Assembly (NCBI RefSeq): GCF_038024065.1
Contig: NZ_CP150667.1
Span: 310,001 to 374,000, forward strand
Direction of reading: 5' to 3'
Length of the DNA stretch: 64,000 nt
From: Polaribacter sejongensis
GTDB lineage: Bacteria > Bacteroidota > Bacteroidia > Flavobacteriales > Flavobacteriaceae
Each line of letters opens with the position of its first letter. Within the stretch, counting starts at the first letter, position 1. The position numbers and the translations under genes were made by a program. Under the pieces are notes generated by a model. The model had not been told where the DNA came from. It did no database searches and saw nothing but the letters and a program-made list of their open reading frames with translations. Positions 10,618 through 19,757 of this stretch are shown piece after piece.

Positions 10618-11079
10618 GTTGTGGAATATTTTATTTAAAAGCCTTTCTAAGTCCCTAAAATGAATTTCTTAGTAAAATATTACGTTCTTGTTATACTTAT
10701 TTTAATGAAGTTGAATACATTAATATTTAGTTTTATTAATGTGTATTAAAGGGGAGAGTGTAAGTTTAATATTATTCTGCTTTAGACTTCAATGTGCTTT
10801 AATAGAAAAAGACTAAGTATTCATAAATCTACAAAGGCATGAGTTCGTATTAATTTATTAAATTAAGTAGTAAATCATTTTATCATTCATATGAAAGTAA
10901 TAGCTTAAATCTATATTAATTTACCTCCATAATTCTATTTAATAGTATACTTTCAGAGATTTCTTACCTTAATAATTTCTTTTTATTTACAACTTCACTT
11001 ACAATATGTATAAGCTTTTAAAACCATTATCTAGAGCTTTACGCTTGTTCAATTTTGATGTATAAGTATTTTTAAAACA
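10618..11079. other. Gene-free spacer between convergent units
   Basis: About 460 bases of AT-rich sequence between the terminators of the plus-strand xylanase unit and the minus-strand GH3 gene. I see no open reading frame of useful length, repeat, RNA gene or clear promoter in it. Confidence 0.6.
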
Positions 11080-11116
11080 AAAAATAGCCACCATATTTAA
11101 ATGGTAGCTATTTTCT
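11080..11116 (-). terminator. Terminator of the GH3 gene
   Basis: AAATAGCCACCAT and ATGGTAGCTATTT form a long stem around a 6-base loop. On the minus strand the one mismatch becomes a U-G wobble, and a T run follows in that direction. It starts about 25 bases beyond the GH3 stop codon. Confidence 0.8.
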
Positions 11117-11140
11117 ATATTAAATAAAATGTAACGGTAA

Positions 11141-13387
11141 CTATTTCTTTTTAAGATAAAATGACTTTTTTAAACCAGATGCTGCATTAGGTCCAATCCA
11201 AATATTAAAATCACCTTCTTCTGCAGCACGAATTATTTTATGGTTTGTAAATTCTAATTGCTCAGATGATATTTTAAAAGTTAATTCTTTTGTTTCTCCA
11301 GCCTTTAAGCTGACATGCTGAAATCCTTTTAATTCTCTTATAGGTCGTGTAATACTACCAACAATATCTTGTAGGTATAACTGTACAATTTCTTTCCCTG
11401 CACGTTTTCCTGTATTTTTTATTGAAACTTTCATTACTAAATCTTCATTAAAACCAATAGTATCTTTTGATATTTGAAGGTTGTCATAAGTAAAATCTGT
11501 GTATCCTAAACCAAAACCAAATGGAAAATGTGGAGTGTAGCCAACATCTAAATAATGAGATTTGTTACCTAAAGAGCTTTGCCACGCGCCTACAGGAATA
11601 TCATCCATAGCAGTGTAGTTCTCTTTACTCGCAGGTCTTCCTGTGTTTTTATGGTTGTAAAAATACGGTAATTGTCCTGCTGCTTTTGGCCAAGATACAG
11701 GTAATCTTCCTTCAGGTTCTCTTATTCCGAAAATAATTTCTTGCAATGCCTCACCACCCATTGTACCAGGATGCCAAGACATTAAAACAGTATCAACATC
11801 ATCAATAATATTTGTAATAGTAATGGGTCTTCCCGCCATAATTACCAAAACAATTGGCTTTCCGGTTTTTGCTAATTCTTTTATTAAATCTTCTTGAGCT
11901 CCAGGTAAATCTATATTTGCTCTACTGTGTGCTTCACCAGATAAAATAGCCTCTTCTCCAGCAACAAATACAATAACATCAGCACCTTTTACATCATTAA
12001 TAACTTTTTTAAATTGCTTTTTAGATTTGTCTCTACTATGGGTTAATGCAGGTATATATTTAAAATTAATATCTGCTGTTTTAAATGCATCAAGTGGTGT
12101 TATAGTATGTTCTTTCTCTCCATCAAAAATCCAAGTTCCCAATTGGTCTAATGGAGCATCTGCCAAAGGCCCTATTAAAGCTACTTTTGTACTAGTTGAT
12201 AAAGGCAATATGTTTTTATTTTTAAGTAATACTGCACTTTTTATAGCCGCTTCTTTAGCTTCAGCTAAATGTTCTTTTGCATAAAAATTTGTATCCCTAT
12301 TTTTATCTCGATAAGGAGTTTTAAATAAGCCTAATCTCAATTTTATTCTTAAAATATTTTTTACAAATTCATCTAATTCATGCTCTGTAATTTTTCCTTC
12401 TTTAATTAATTCCTTTAAATGATGCTCATATGCTTTACTGGTCATTTCCATATCCATACCAGCATTGGCAGCTAATTCTGCTGCTTGTTTTTCATCTTTA
12501 GCAAAACCGTGTGTAATCATTTCTACCACAGAATCCCAATCACTTACTACAAAGCCATCAAATTTTAACTCATCTCTTAAAACATCTTTTAAAAGGTATT
12601 CATTTCCCGTAGCCGGAATCCCATTTATTTCATTAAAAGCAGTCATAACTGTTGCTGCACCAGCATCTAAAGCAGCTTTGAAAGGCGGTAAATACACATT
12701 TCTCAGTATTGGTTCAGAAATTATGGTCGTATTATAATCTCTTCCACCAATAGCTGCACCATAACCAATATAATGTTTAGCACATGCTGCAATACTTGTT
12801 GGGTCATTTAGAGAGTCTCCTTGAAAACCTTGCACATATGCTTTTCCTAAAACGGATGCTAAATATGGATCTTCTCCTGGAGATTCGGCAATTCTACCCC
12901 AACGACTATCTCTAGCAATGTCTAACATTGGTGCAAAAGTCCAACGTATTCCTACAGAACTAGATTCTATTGCAGCAACTCGAGACGATGCTTTTGCCGT
13001 TGCAGTATCCCAAGATGCTGCCAAACCTAACGGAATAGGAAATATGGTTTTAAAACCGTGAATAATATCTCGCCCAAAAATTAAAGGTATTTTATTAGGA
13101 CTTTCTTCCACAGCTATTCTTTGAAGTTCGTCTACAAACTCAACATTCATTACATTTAGTAGTGCACCAACATTTCCTTGCCTTACATCTTCTTTTAGTT
13201 CTTCAGATAGTGTTTTTGCTCTACTTGAAGTACCTCTTAAGTTGGTCTGTCCTATTTTAGTATCAATAGACATTGTGGTTAATAAACTATCTATAAATTG
13301 TTCTGTTGTATTATCTTCAGTTTTAGAAACTTTAGTTTCAGAGCAACCTATAAAGACAAGCACTATAAATGCTAAATAATATTTCAT
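11141..13387 (-). CDS. bglX: GH3 beta-glucosidase/beta-xylosidase lipoprotein (BglX-like)
   Basis: 748 residues from the chosen start. The frame is open back to an ATG at 13426, but a TAAATTTG -7 box overlaps that position, and starting at 13387 gives a clean lipoprotein signal (MKYYLAFIVLVFIGCS). The order is GH3 N-terminal barrel with nucleophile Asp in FVVSDWDSV (residue 283 from this start), the conserved CAKHYIGYG, the GH3 C-terminal sandwich, and a fibronectin III-like tail (NTGKRAGKEIVQLYLQD). GH3 enzymes release terminal glucose or xylose from short oligosaccharides. Beside a GH10 xylanase a beta-xylosidase role is plausible, but the BglX-like layout also fits beta-glucosidase. Confidence 0.93.
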   Translation of the reverse strand: MKYYLAFIVLVFIGCSETKVSKTEDNTTEQFIDSLLTTMSIDTKIGQTNLRGTSSRAKTLSEELKEDVRQGNVGALLNVMNVEFVDELQRIAVEESPNKIPLIFGRDIIHGFKTIFPIPLGLAASWDTATAKASSRVAAIESSSVGIRWTFAPMLDIARDSRWGRIAESPGEDPYLASVLGKAYVQGFQGDSLNDPTSIAACAKHYIGYGAAIGGRDYNTTIISEPILRNVYLPPFKAALDAGAATVMTAFNEINGIPATGNEYLLKDVLRDELKFDGFVVSDWDSVVEMITHGFAKDEKQAAELAANAGMDMEMTSKAYEHHLKELIKEGKITEHELDEFVKNILRIKLRLGLFKTPYRDKNRDTNFYAKEHLAEAKEAAIKSAVLLKNKNILPLSTSTKVALIGPLADAPLDQLGTWIFDGEKEHTITPLDAFKTADINFKYIPALTHSRDKSKKQFKKVINDVKGADVIVFVAGEEAILSGEAHSRANIDLPGAQEDLIKELAKTGKPIVLVIMAGRPITITNIIDDVDTVLMSWHPGTMGGEALQEIIFGIREPEGRLPVSWPKAAGQLPYFYNHKNTGRPASKENYTAMDDIPVGAWQSSLGNKSHYLDVGYTPHFPFGFGLGYTDFTYDNLQISKDTIGFNEDLVMKVSIKNTGKRAGKEIVQLYLQDIVGSITRPIRELKGFQHVSLKAGETKELTFKISSEQLEFTNHKIIRAAEEGDFNIWIGPNAASGLKKSFYLKKK

Positions 13388-13423
13388 ATAATTATTTATT
13401 AAAAATTTAATATAAAGAATATT

Positions 13424-13431
13424 CAAATTTA
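13424..13431 (-). promoter_or_regulatory. -7 box of the GH3 promoter
   Basis: On the minus strand this reads TAAATTTG, a full match to TAnnTTTG. It lies 37 bases upstream of the ATG at 13387 and therefore argues against the more distal ATG at 13426. Confidence 0.55.
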
Positions 13432-13662
13432 TTCAATTTGGCAAAAAAAGAATGTTTCAAAAAATTTTCTTTAGGGGGGTAAATGTCCAACTTAATAATT
13501 TTAACAATTTCTAATTTTATTAATAAGTTAAAAACATATTATTTAATTTGTCTTCCGATATAAAGAACATATTTCCCTTAAAAACTTGAGGTTTAGTGCA
13601 GAAGTGTACATTTTTTACCCTAAAGAAAACTTTTTAGACACCACAATACTTCAACTATTAAC

Positions 13663-13670
13663 AACCTTTG
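13663..13670 (+). promoter_or_regulatory. Candidate -7 box for the CBM6 lipoprotein gene
   Basis: AACCTTTG followed by CA is similar to the AATCTTTG-C element before the susC-like gene, suggesting joint control of the polysaccharide locus. It lies 48 bases before the ATG. The rest of the 331-base divergent gap (13388-13718) shows AT-rich sequence without another recognisable element. Confidence 0.3.
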
Positions 13671-13718
13671 CATTCAACTAAATAGATTATCTATTATTAA
13701 TTTAAAACTAATTGAATC

Positions 13719-15956
13719 ATGATTTTAAAAAACATGCACATATTTAAACTGAGGTATTTACTTCTTTTCCTTGTTATTACTATTTTGTCTTGTGAGGTTG
13801 AAGAATTAAGAGAGGTAACGCTTTTTGAAAAAGGAATTACAAATGCTTCGGCAAGTGCAACGGATATTGAGTCTGGCGGAACTATAACTTTTACAGATCT
13901 TTCTACTAAAGTATATTCTAGAGAGTGGACGTTTCCTGGTGGCTCTCTTACCACATCAACAGAACCTGTTGTAGACGTAACTTTTAATAATACTTCTTTT
14001 GATGAAATTTTAAAAAGTGACGTTGTTTTAACAATTAAACATATTGATAACTCGATATCTGAAAAAATATTTAACGTACAAATTGCTCCTATAAATGCAT
14101 TGCCACTCCCAATTCCTTTTGGAGGAATTGCTGTAAATGTACCCGGAACTATTGAAGCTGAAAATTATGATGAAGGCGGACAAGGCGTTGCATATAATGA
14201 TACTGAAGAAGAAAACTTAGCTGAAACAGCAGGTAGTGCTACTTATAGAGATGATGATGGTGTAGATGTACAAGTTAGTACGAATGGTTTATTAACAAGT
14301 GTAGGATATACTGCAGCTGATGAATGGATAAATTATACTGTTGAGGTAACTGAAACAGGTGTTTATGATATTGAATTTGTAGTTGCTTCTGGAAGTACTA
14401 CTGGAGGAAAATCAATTAAATTTCAAAAAATAGCTCCACGAACTGGAGTTATAACCGAATTAGGTGAAACAGGTGATTTTGCATATACAGGTGGATGGGA
14501 TAGTTATACAAACGTAACAATTCCTGCAGTAACATTAATAGCAGGAACCAATACATTTAGAACACATTTTACTGGAGCTGATACTAATTTAGATAAAATC
14601 AATATTAAACCAACTCAAACAAATGTTACATATCGTATTGCATTTGCAACTGATGATTCTGCAGGTGTTGATGCTGGGTATATAACAATGCTTAAAGATG
14701 CTGGCTACGAAGTAGATGCTGTAGATGGTGCTTGGAATAATTTAGATGTTTCTGGAGTAAATGCTTTAAACGGATACGATTTAGTTATTATATCTAGAAA
14801 TACTAACAGTGGTAATTTTGGAGGAGACCCAACTGTAAAAGACAATTGGATGACTGTTAAAACACCTTTACTGTTAACTAGTTGCTTTATAACAAGAAAC
14901 TCAAGATTACAATTTGTTGATTCTGGAACTTTTGTTGAAAACGCTTCACCTAGTTTTAACGTAGATAATACATCGCACCCAATATTTACAGGAGTTACTT
15001 TAACAGGAAGTGGAGAAACTGGCGATATAATATCTGGTGGAAATACAAATATTACTGATGTTACTACTGCTGGAAATGGTTCACTAATTGCTTCAGATCC
15101 AACTACAGGATTCTTAGCAATTGGAGAATGGGAAGCTAATATAGAAGCTTATACAGGGGCAAGTACTCCTTCAGCAAAAAGAATGTTTTTAGGTGTTAAT
15201 GCTGGCCCTTTTGCACTAACTGATGTTGGACAACAACTTTATTTAAATTCTGTACAATATTTAACAAGCGGAATTGTAACAGATAACGCAGGTGGTGGTG
15301 GTTCTGCAACTACATTAAACATTGCATTTGCTTCAGATAAGGTAGGTGATGCTGAAGATGATTTAGAATATATTGCATTGTTAGAATCTAAAGGGCATAC
15401 TGTTAATGCGGTTAATAATAGTTGGGATAATTTAGACGCAACAGGTGCTGCTACTTTAAATGGTTATGATTTAGTTCTTATATCTAGAAATACGAATAGC
15501 GGTAATTTTGGTAGTGATGAAACGGTACGAGCTAATTGGATGTCTGTTACCACACCTGTAATTGTTCTAAGTTCTTATATAGCAAGAAACTCTAGATTAC
15601 AGTTATTTGATTCAGGAGGTTTTGATGAAGGTGGAAGCTTAAATGTAACGTCTGTAGATCCTAACCATCCTTTATTTATTGGTATAAATATTACGGATGG
15701 AGTTACTGATGATTTAGTTACTTTACCTTTACATGTTACAGATGTTACTACAGCTGGTAATGGTACAATTTATGCTACAGATAGCGCTTCTGGAAATGTA
15801 GCTATCGCAGAATGGGACGCAAATACAGCCGCATATGCCGGTGGTGGTGTAGCTGCTGGAAGAAGAATGTTTTTTGCTGTAAATGTTGGTGGTTATGCCT
15901 TAACATCTACGGGAGAAACATTATTCTTGAATGCTGTTAACCACATGGCAAAATAA
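13719..15956 (+). CDS. Surface lipoprotein with PKD-like, CBM6 and duplicated C-terminal domains
   Basis: 745 residues. A lipoprotein signal with lipobox ILSC (Cys about 25) is followed by a PKD-like domain (about 45-120; ITFTDLSTKVYSREWTFPGG) and a CBM6-type domain (about 140-297; GTIEAENYDEGG; DEWINYTVEV; LDKINI). Two tandem copies of a ~215-residue domain then occupy about 303-520 and 532-745. Each repeat starts with IAFA, contains NGYDLVxISRNTNSGNFG and ends near a RRMFFAVN/KRMFLGVN motif. CBM6 binds xylan or beta-glucan. No catalytic residues were recognised in the repeats, which look alpha/beta and might resemble ThuA/amidotransferase-like folds. Its position beside the xylanase locus suggests a surface glycan-binding protein. 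Confidence 0.85.
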   Translation: MILKNMHIFKLRYLLLFLVITILSCEVEELREVTLFEKGITNASASATDIESGGTITFTDLSTKVYSREWTFPGGSLTTSTEPVVDVTFNNTSFDEILKSDVVLTIKHIDNSISEKIFNVQIAPINALPLPIPFGGIAVNVPGTIEAENYDEGGQGVAYNDTEEENLAETAGSATYRDDDGVDVQVSTNGLLTSVGYTAADEWINYTVEVTETGVYDIEFVVASGSTTGGKSIKFQKIAPRTGVITELGETGDFAYTGGWDSYTNVTIPAVTLIAGTNTFRTHFTGADTNLDKINIKPTQTNVTYRIAFATDDSAGVDAGYITMLKDAGYEVDAVDGAWNNLDVSGVNALNGYDLVIISRNTNSGNFGGDPTVKDNWMTVKTPLLLTSCFITRNSRLQFVDSGTFVENASPSFNVDNTSHPIFTGVTLTGSGETGDIISGGNTNITDVTTAGNGSLIASDPTTGFLAIGEWEANIEAYTGASTPSAKRMFLGVNAGPFALTDVGQQLYLNSVQYLTSGIVTDNAGGGGSATTLNIAFASDKVGDAEDDLEYIALLESKGHTVNAVNNSWDNLDATGAATLNGYDLVLISRNTNSGNFGSDETVRANWMSVTTPVIVLSSYIARNSRLQLFDSGGFDEGGSLNVTSVDPNHPLFIGINITDGVTDDLVTLPLHVTDVTTAGNGTIYATDSASGNVAIAEWDANTAAYAGGGVAAGRRMFFAVNVGGYALTSTGETLFLNAVNHMAK

Positions 15957-15986
15957 TTTTTTGGGGGATTTTTTGAGTTAATGTTA

Positions 15987-16020
15987 AACCTGTGAAGCTA
16001 TAAACTTCACAGGTTTTTTT
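15987..16020 (+). terminator. Rho-independent terminator after the CBM6 lipoprotein gene
   Basis: AAACCTGTGAAG and CTTCACAGGTTT form a perfect 12-bp stem with a 7-base loop, followed by a T run, 30 bases after the stop codon. Confidence 0.9.
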
Positions 16021-16055
16021 GTTTTATAACTGTCCCGTACTAAAATAGCGATACA

Positions 16056-16166
16056 CTAAACCAATAGTATAATGAAAAGTATTGCAAACACTAAGTATAA
16101 AAAAAGAAACCAAAAAGATTGCTTACTTTCTTTTAAAGTTAATTGTCTATTTTTTTTTACTTCCAT
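16056..16166 (-). CDS. Possible 36-residue single-span membrane protein
   Basis: A short open frame from ATG (16164-16166) to TAG encodes a charged N-terminus (MEVKKNRQLTLKESKQS) and then an unbroken hydrophobic segment of about 19 residues. That pattern fits small inner-membrane proteins. Just upstream is an inverted repeat, CAAATCT-AAATTAAT-AGATTTG, of unknown role. There is no family to compare with, so this may be a chance frame; conservation in relatives would decide. Confidence 0.35.
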   Translation of the reverse strand: MEVKKNRQLTLKESKQSFWFLFLYLVFAILFIILLV

Positions 16167-16606
16167 TTTACAAATCTATTAATTTAGATTTGTTGCGTTA
16201 AGTTATTGAATCGAGGTAACCTAAAAATAAATAAACCATAACAGGTTTAGGTAAGTAAGATTACTTATGTTAGATGAAGGGAAGATCCAAGTTACCTAGC
16301 ATTGATAAGAGGTGCATATTCAAAGAAAATTATAGGATTTAATGTATCTAAATAATTTATGTGTTCAAGGGGCATTATAAGCATTATATATGGCTTTGAA
16401 AAATAAATAAGGAAAGCCCCCATTTATCGGATCATATGTTGATACCAAACCAAATGCAGAAGTAAAATAAAATTCAAATAAAACATATAAATCAAAAAGA
16501 CTGAACAATGATGTCATTGTTTCGTTTTAAGTATTAAATTTAATCCTTTATGAATCTGTATCGATTATTTAGGATTAGACAACTCTTTTTTATTCTAAGA
16601 GATTTT
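16167..16606. other. Gene-free stretch
   Basis: About 440 bases of AT-rich sequence before the YchJ-like gene. I see short broken frames only, no recognisable RNA gene and no clear terminator. It may be a degraded remnant but nothing identifiable remains. Confidence 0.5.
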
Positions 16607-16972
16607 TTACAAAGCACTTTTATACACCCAATGATCATTTTCCTTTACAAAAAGAGAATTTTCATGTATCACATTTAAAGAACTATTCTCATAAAAAAAG
16701 GCTTTAAACTCAACCGTATTTTCTGTGGATTGTAAAACATTTAATTTTAGCCATTCTACAGATTTTGTCCAAGCTAATATTTCTTTTTTCTCAAAATTAG
16801 AAGGTCGGGTAGAGCTATGGTGACTTTTTTGTAGATAATCAATATTGGCCATCACAAAAGCACTATATCTAGAACGCATTAAAATTTCTGGAGTAGTTAC
16901 AGAATGTATATTTTGATGCGCTTTTTTACAACAATCTTTATATAACTTAGATGGATTACAAGGACATTTCAT
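16607..16972 (-). CDS. ychJ: YchJ/UPF0225 family protein with N-terminal SEC-C zinc motif
   Basis: 121 residues. The N-terminus has the SEC-C-like zinc ligands CPCNPSKLYKDCC, followed by the family's RSRYSAFVMANIDYLQKSHH segment and the NTF2-like C-terminal half (VEFKAFFYE...HWVYKSAL). The length matches the family, although E. coli YchJ carries an additional C-terminal SEC-C that is absent here. The biochemical role is not established. It stands alone, with no obvious operon partner. Confidence 0.9.
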   Translation of the reverse strand: MKCPCNPSKLYKDCCKKAHQNIHSVTTPEILMRSRYSAFVMANIDYLQKSHHSSTRPSNFEKKEILAWTKSVEWLKLNVLQSTENTVEFKAFFYENSSLNVIHENSLFVKENDHWVYKSAL

Positions 16973-17155
16973 TGTTTTATTCTTTACTAATACAATTTAT
17001 CCTTTTAAATAGAAGGATATATTGAATCATTTAATGCAAATATAAAGGTATATCCTCTTATTTGTAAAACATAAATTATTATAAAATTGATGGCGCAGAG
17101 AAACAATATATTTTTTGTACAAAAAAACTATTCGTATGTAATAGTAAATTTTTAG

Positions 17156-19678
17156 CTATACCCTAAAAGGCGCTTCACTATCTATATCATCAAAATTACG
17201 TTGAGACACTAATTTATTTTCTAATGGCTCATAGATTTCAGACTTCATATTGCTACCATTAAATTTAGACGTCCAATACACCAATTTTTGTAGGTTAAGG
17301 GTTCTAAAGTCTTCAGATACTTTTTCAGAAAAATCACAACCACTAATACTTAACACTTCAAGTTGTGTTAGTGTTGCTAATTCTACCGGTAAAACCACTT
17401 GTTTAAAATTGTTTATTCCTAAAACACGTAGATTTTTCATTTTGGCAATCCAAATAGGAATTTTTTCTTCTTTATGATGTGCACTGATAAAAAGCGTTTC
17501 TAAATTCAACTCAGAAATTGATTCAGGATACGTGGTACCATTTTCATCTAAGCCTTCTAACCAAAGGTGTTTTAAGGAATTCCAACGGGATATCACGTCG
17601 ATACTTTCATCACTGATGTTATTACAATGGATCAGTTTTACCGCTTTAATAGTTTCAACTTTAAGATTATCTATGGTTTTAACAGCTACACTCTGCATTA
17701 TTAATTTTTTAAGCTGAAGTAAATTTACAGCAGGAAAATCATCAAAACCTCTGGCTTCAAATACATCTAAAAACTCAAGGTTTGATGTGTGGGCTAATAA
17801 ACGTTCTAAAGCTTCGGTAGTTCCGTTATAACTATCAATTTTTAATACTTTTAAATTGGGATGATTAAAGGCTGTTAATGCATTGTTATGTTCTGGCTTA
17901 TTTTTTTTAAACGTAATGGTAAGCTCTTTTAAATTCACGAAGTTTTTTAATAAGCTCTCTAACTGACTCACATCACTGGTAAAATCAAACGATTCAATTT
18001 TCTCTGGATGTCTAAAAGTTTCAAAATCTAATACATTATTTACATCATTATTTCTATGTCCTAGATTAAATTTAGCTGCACTAATTACTGCATAAAATTC
18101 CTGTAAATTTAGTATTGGTGTGTCTTTAATTTCTAGATTGTACACATCTAACTTTTCTGTTCCTGCATTTATGCCTTTAATTTCAGAAATCGTTAAATTG
18201 GTAATTTGTCTAGGCAAATGGTCGGTGTCTACAACTAAAGCACTCGCATTTTTAATCGTTAAGTTTTCTAAATGCTCTATTTTTGAAAACAGTGTAGGAA
18301 AAATTCTAACTGCTAATTTTATATCTCTAGTACCTGACTCTTGAAATCTGTATAATTCTACATTTTTAAGTTTTTTACATTGCTCAATTCCTTCAAAAAG
18401 CCAATCTAATTTATGCTCTAGTTTGTAATTTAGCGTTGTTAAGTTTTTAAATGCAGCTAATGATGTTTTATGTGGAATTTCTGGTGCTTCACAATCTACA
18501 GTTATCGTCTTTAAATTAGGGAAAAACGACGCGTTATCTAACACAAAATTAAGTAGTTTGGGCGAATCTATTTCTATAGATTCTCGCAGACTTACTACCG
18601 TCATTGGTGTTATATTAGTTTCACTATATGTAATTTTTGTTTCTAATTTAGGTCTAGGTGCATCTCCAAAACATCTAGACGTATCTCCAAAAAACAAGGT
18701 AGACGATATGGAATCTATCTTAGGCGCATTAAGTTGAAAAAGTTCTAATTTTGGTAAATCTTCAAAACCATTTGGTAAGCTACCTATGCTTTTAGATAAA
18801 ACCTGAAACTCTTTTAGTTGCTTTAAATGACTAACATCTTTAGGCAATGCTGTTAATTCACCTAAGCAAAAAAATTCTATTTGTTTTAAGGTTGCTGGAA
18901 ACACAACTTTAGACAAATCTTGAACACCGACAAAACGTAGTTTGAATACTTTTAATTCAGTAAGGTTTGTAAGCCAATTAAAATCGGTTAGATTCATATT
19001 AGGAATAATTTTTCCAATCCAATAATCACCTTCTATACGTAATTTTTTTAAGGCTGTTAACTGCGACATTGTACTAGGAAACCTTTTTAGACAAGGCGCA
19101 ACAAGCTTTAATTTATTTAAATTTAATAAATTACCAAAATCCTCTGGTAGTTGTTCATAATCACCTTCTAGATCTATTTCTTCTAAAGACGTTAATTTTG
19201 ATATCTCATTAAGAATACTATCATATTTATTACCAAAATCTTTTAAATGGATTTCTAAACTTTTTACGCCGTTAAATCGTCTTAATATATGTGGATGTTC
19301 TAACAAGCGATCTAAAAAATCTGTCGAAGAATGAAAAAACCATAGTTTTGATCCTCCACCAATTAGATTATGTAATTTAAGAAGGTCTAAGTCTTCAGAT
19401 AGCAATCCATATTCTAAAATAGAAATCATTCTGGCTACACGCTTTCCTTTTTGTGTTATTCTTTTTCGACTTTTAAAAGCTATTTGTAAAGCTTCTGGGG
19501 CTTGTTTTTTTATGATGTTAGCACACTCTGTTCTATTTTTTTTATTAGATGTTGTTTTTGCAATCACAAAAATTTCATAATAAAAATCCTCTGGAAAGTT
19601 TTTACACTTTTTAATGTCTTCATAATATTCATCCATTGTATAAAACTTGAAAACAGGTGTTTCTGCTGGTTTTGTCAT
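17156..19678 (-). CDS. Large leucine-rich-repeat protein (copy B)
   Basis: 840 residues with no signal peptide or membrane span, so probably cytoplasmic. It has three parts: an N-terminal cap (about 1-100) rich in Lys and aromatic residues (KKCKNFPEDFYYEIFVIAK; IIKKQAPEALQIAFKSRKR), many LRRs (about 120-790; e.g. LKQLKEFQVLSKSIGSLPNG), and a C-terminal cap with YWTSKFNGSNMKS. The same caps occur in the neighbouring gene at 19758 and in the gene at 37802, while the LRR part diverges. LRRs normally bind proteins; the target is unknown. It starts 79 bases downstream of the 19758-22271 gene and is probably co-transcribed from that gene's operator-bearing promoter. Confidence 0.88.
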   Translation of the reverse strand: MTKPAETPVFKFYTMDEYYEDIKKCKNFPEDFYYEIFVIAKTTSNKKNRTECANIIKKQAPEALQIAFKSRKRITQKGKRVARMISILEYGLLSEDLDLLKLHNLIGGGSKLWFFHSSTDFLDRLLEHPHILRRFNGVKSLEIHLKDFGNKYDSILNEISKLTSLEEIDLEGDYEQLPEDFGNLLNLNKLKLVAPCLKRFPSTMSQLTALKKLRIEGDYWIGKIIPNMNLTDFNWLTNLTELKVFKLRFVGVQDLSKVVFPATLKQIEFFCLGELTALPKDVSHLKQLKEFQVLSKSIGSLPNGFEDLPKLELFQLNAPKIDSISSTLFFGDTSRCFGDAPRPKLETKITYSETNITPMTVVSLRESIEIDSPKLLNFVLDNASFFPNLKTITVDCEAPEIPHKTSLAAFKNLTTLNYKLEHKLDWLFEGIEQCKKLKNVELYRFQESGTRDIKLAVRIFPTLFSKIEHLENLTIKNASALVVDTDHLPRQITNLTISEIKGINAGTEKLDVYNLEIKDTPILNLQEFYAVISAAKFNLGHRNNDVNNVLDFETFRHPEKIESFDFTSDVSQLESLLKNFVNLKELTITFKKNKPEHNNALTAFNHPNLKVLKIDSYNGTTEALERLLAHTSNLEFLDVFEARGFDDFPAVNLLQLKKLIMQSVAVKTIDNLKVETIKAVKLIHCNNISDESIDVISRWNSLKHLWLEGLDENGTTYPESISELNLETLFISAHHKEEKIPIWIAKMKNLRVLGINNFKQVVLPVELATLTQLEVLSISGCDFSEKVSEDFRTLNLQKLVYWTSKFNGSNMKSEIYEPLENKLVSQRNFDDIDSEAPFRV

Positions 19679-19757
19679 AATAATCGTTAATTTTTAAAGT
19701 ATAAATTTCTTTTGAAAACAGGTTTTTTAGATTGCTGTACGTTGTGCTTAAATTTCT

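Noticed and set aside
12027..12737. Plus-strand frames opposite the GH3 gene
   Set aside because: They are antisense frames to a clear GH3 coding sequence, without their own promoter or homology.
16167..16606. Transposase remnant in the gene-free stretch
   Set aside because: No inverted terminal repeats or transposase-like reading frame fragments could be recognised.
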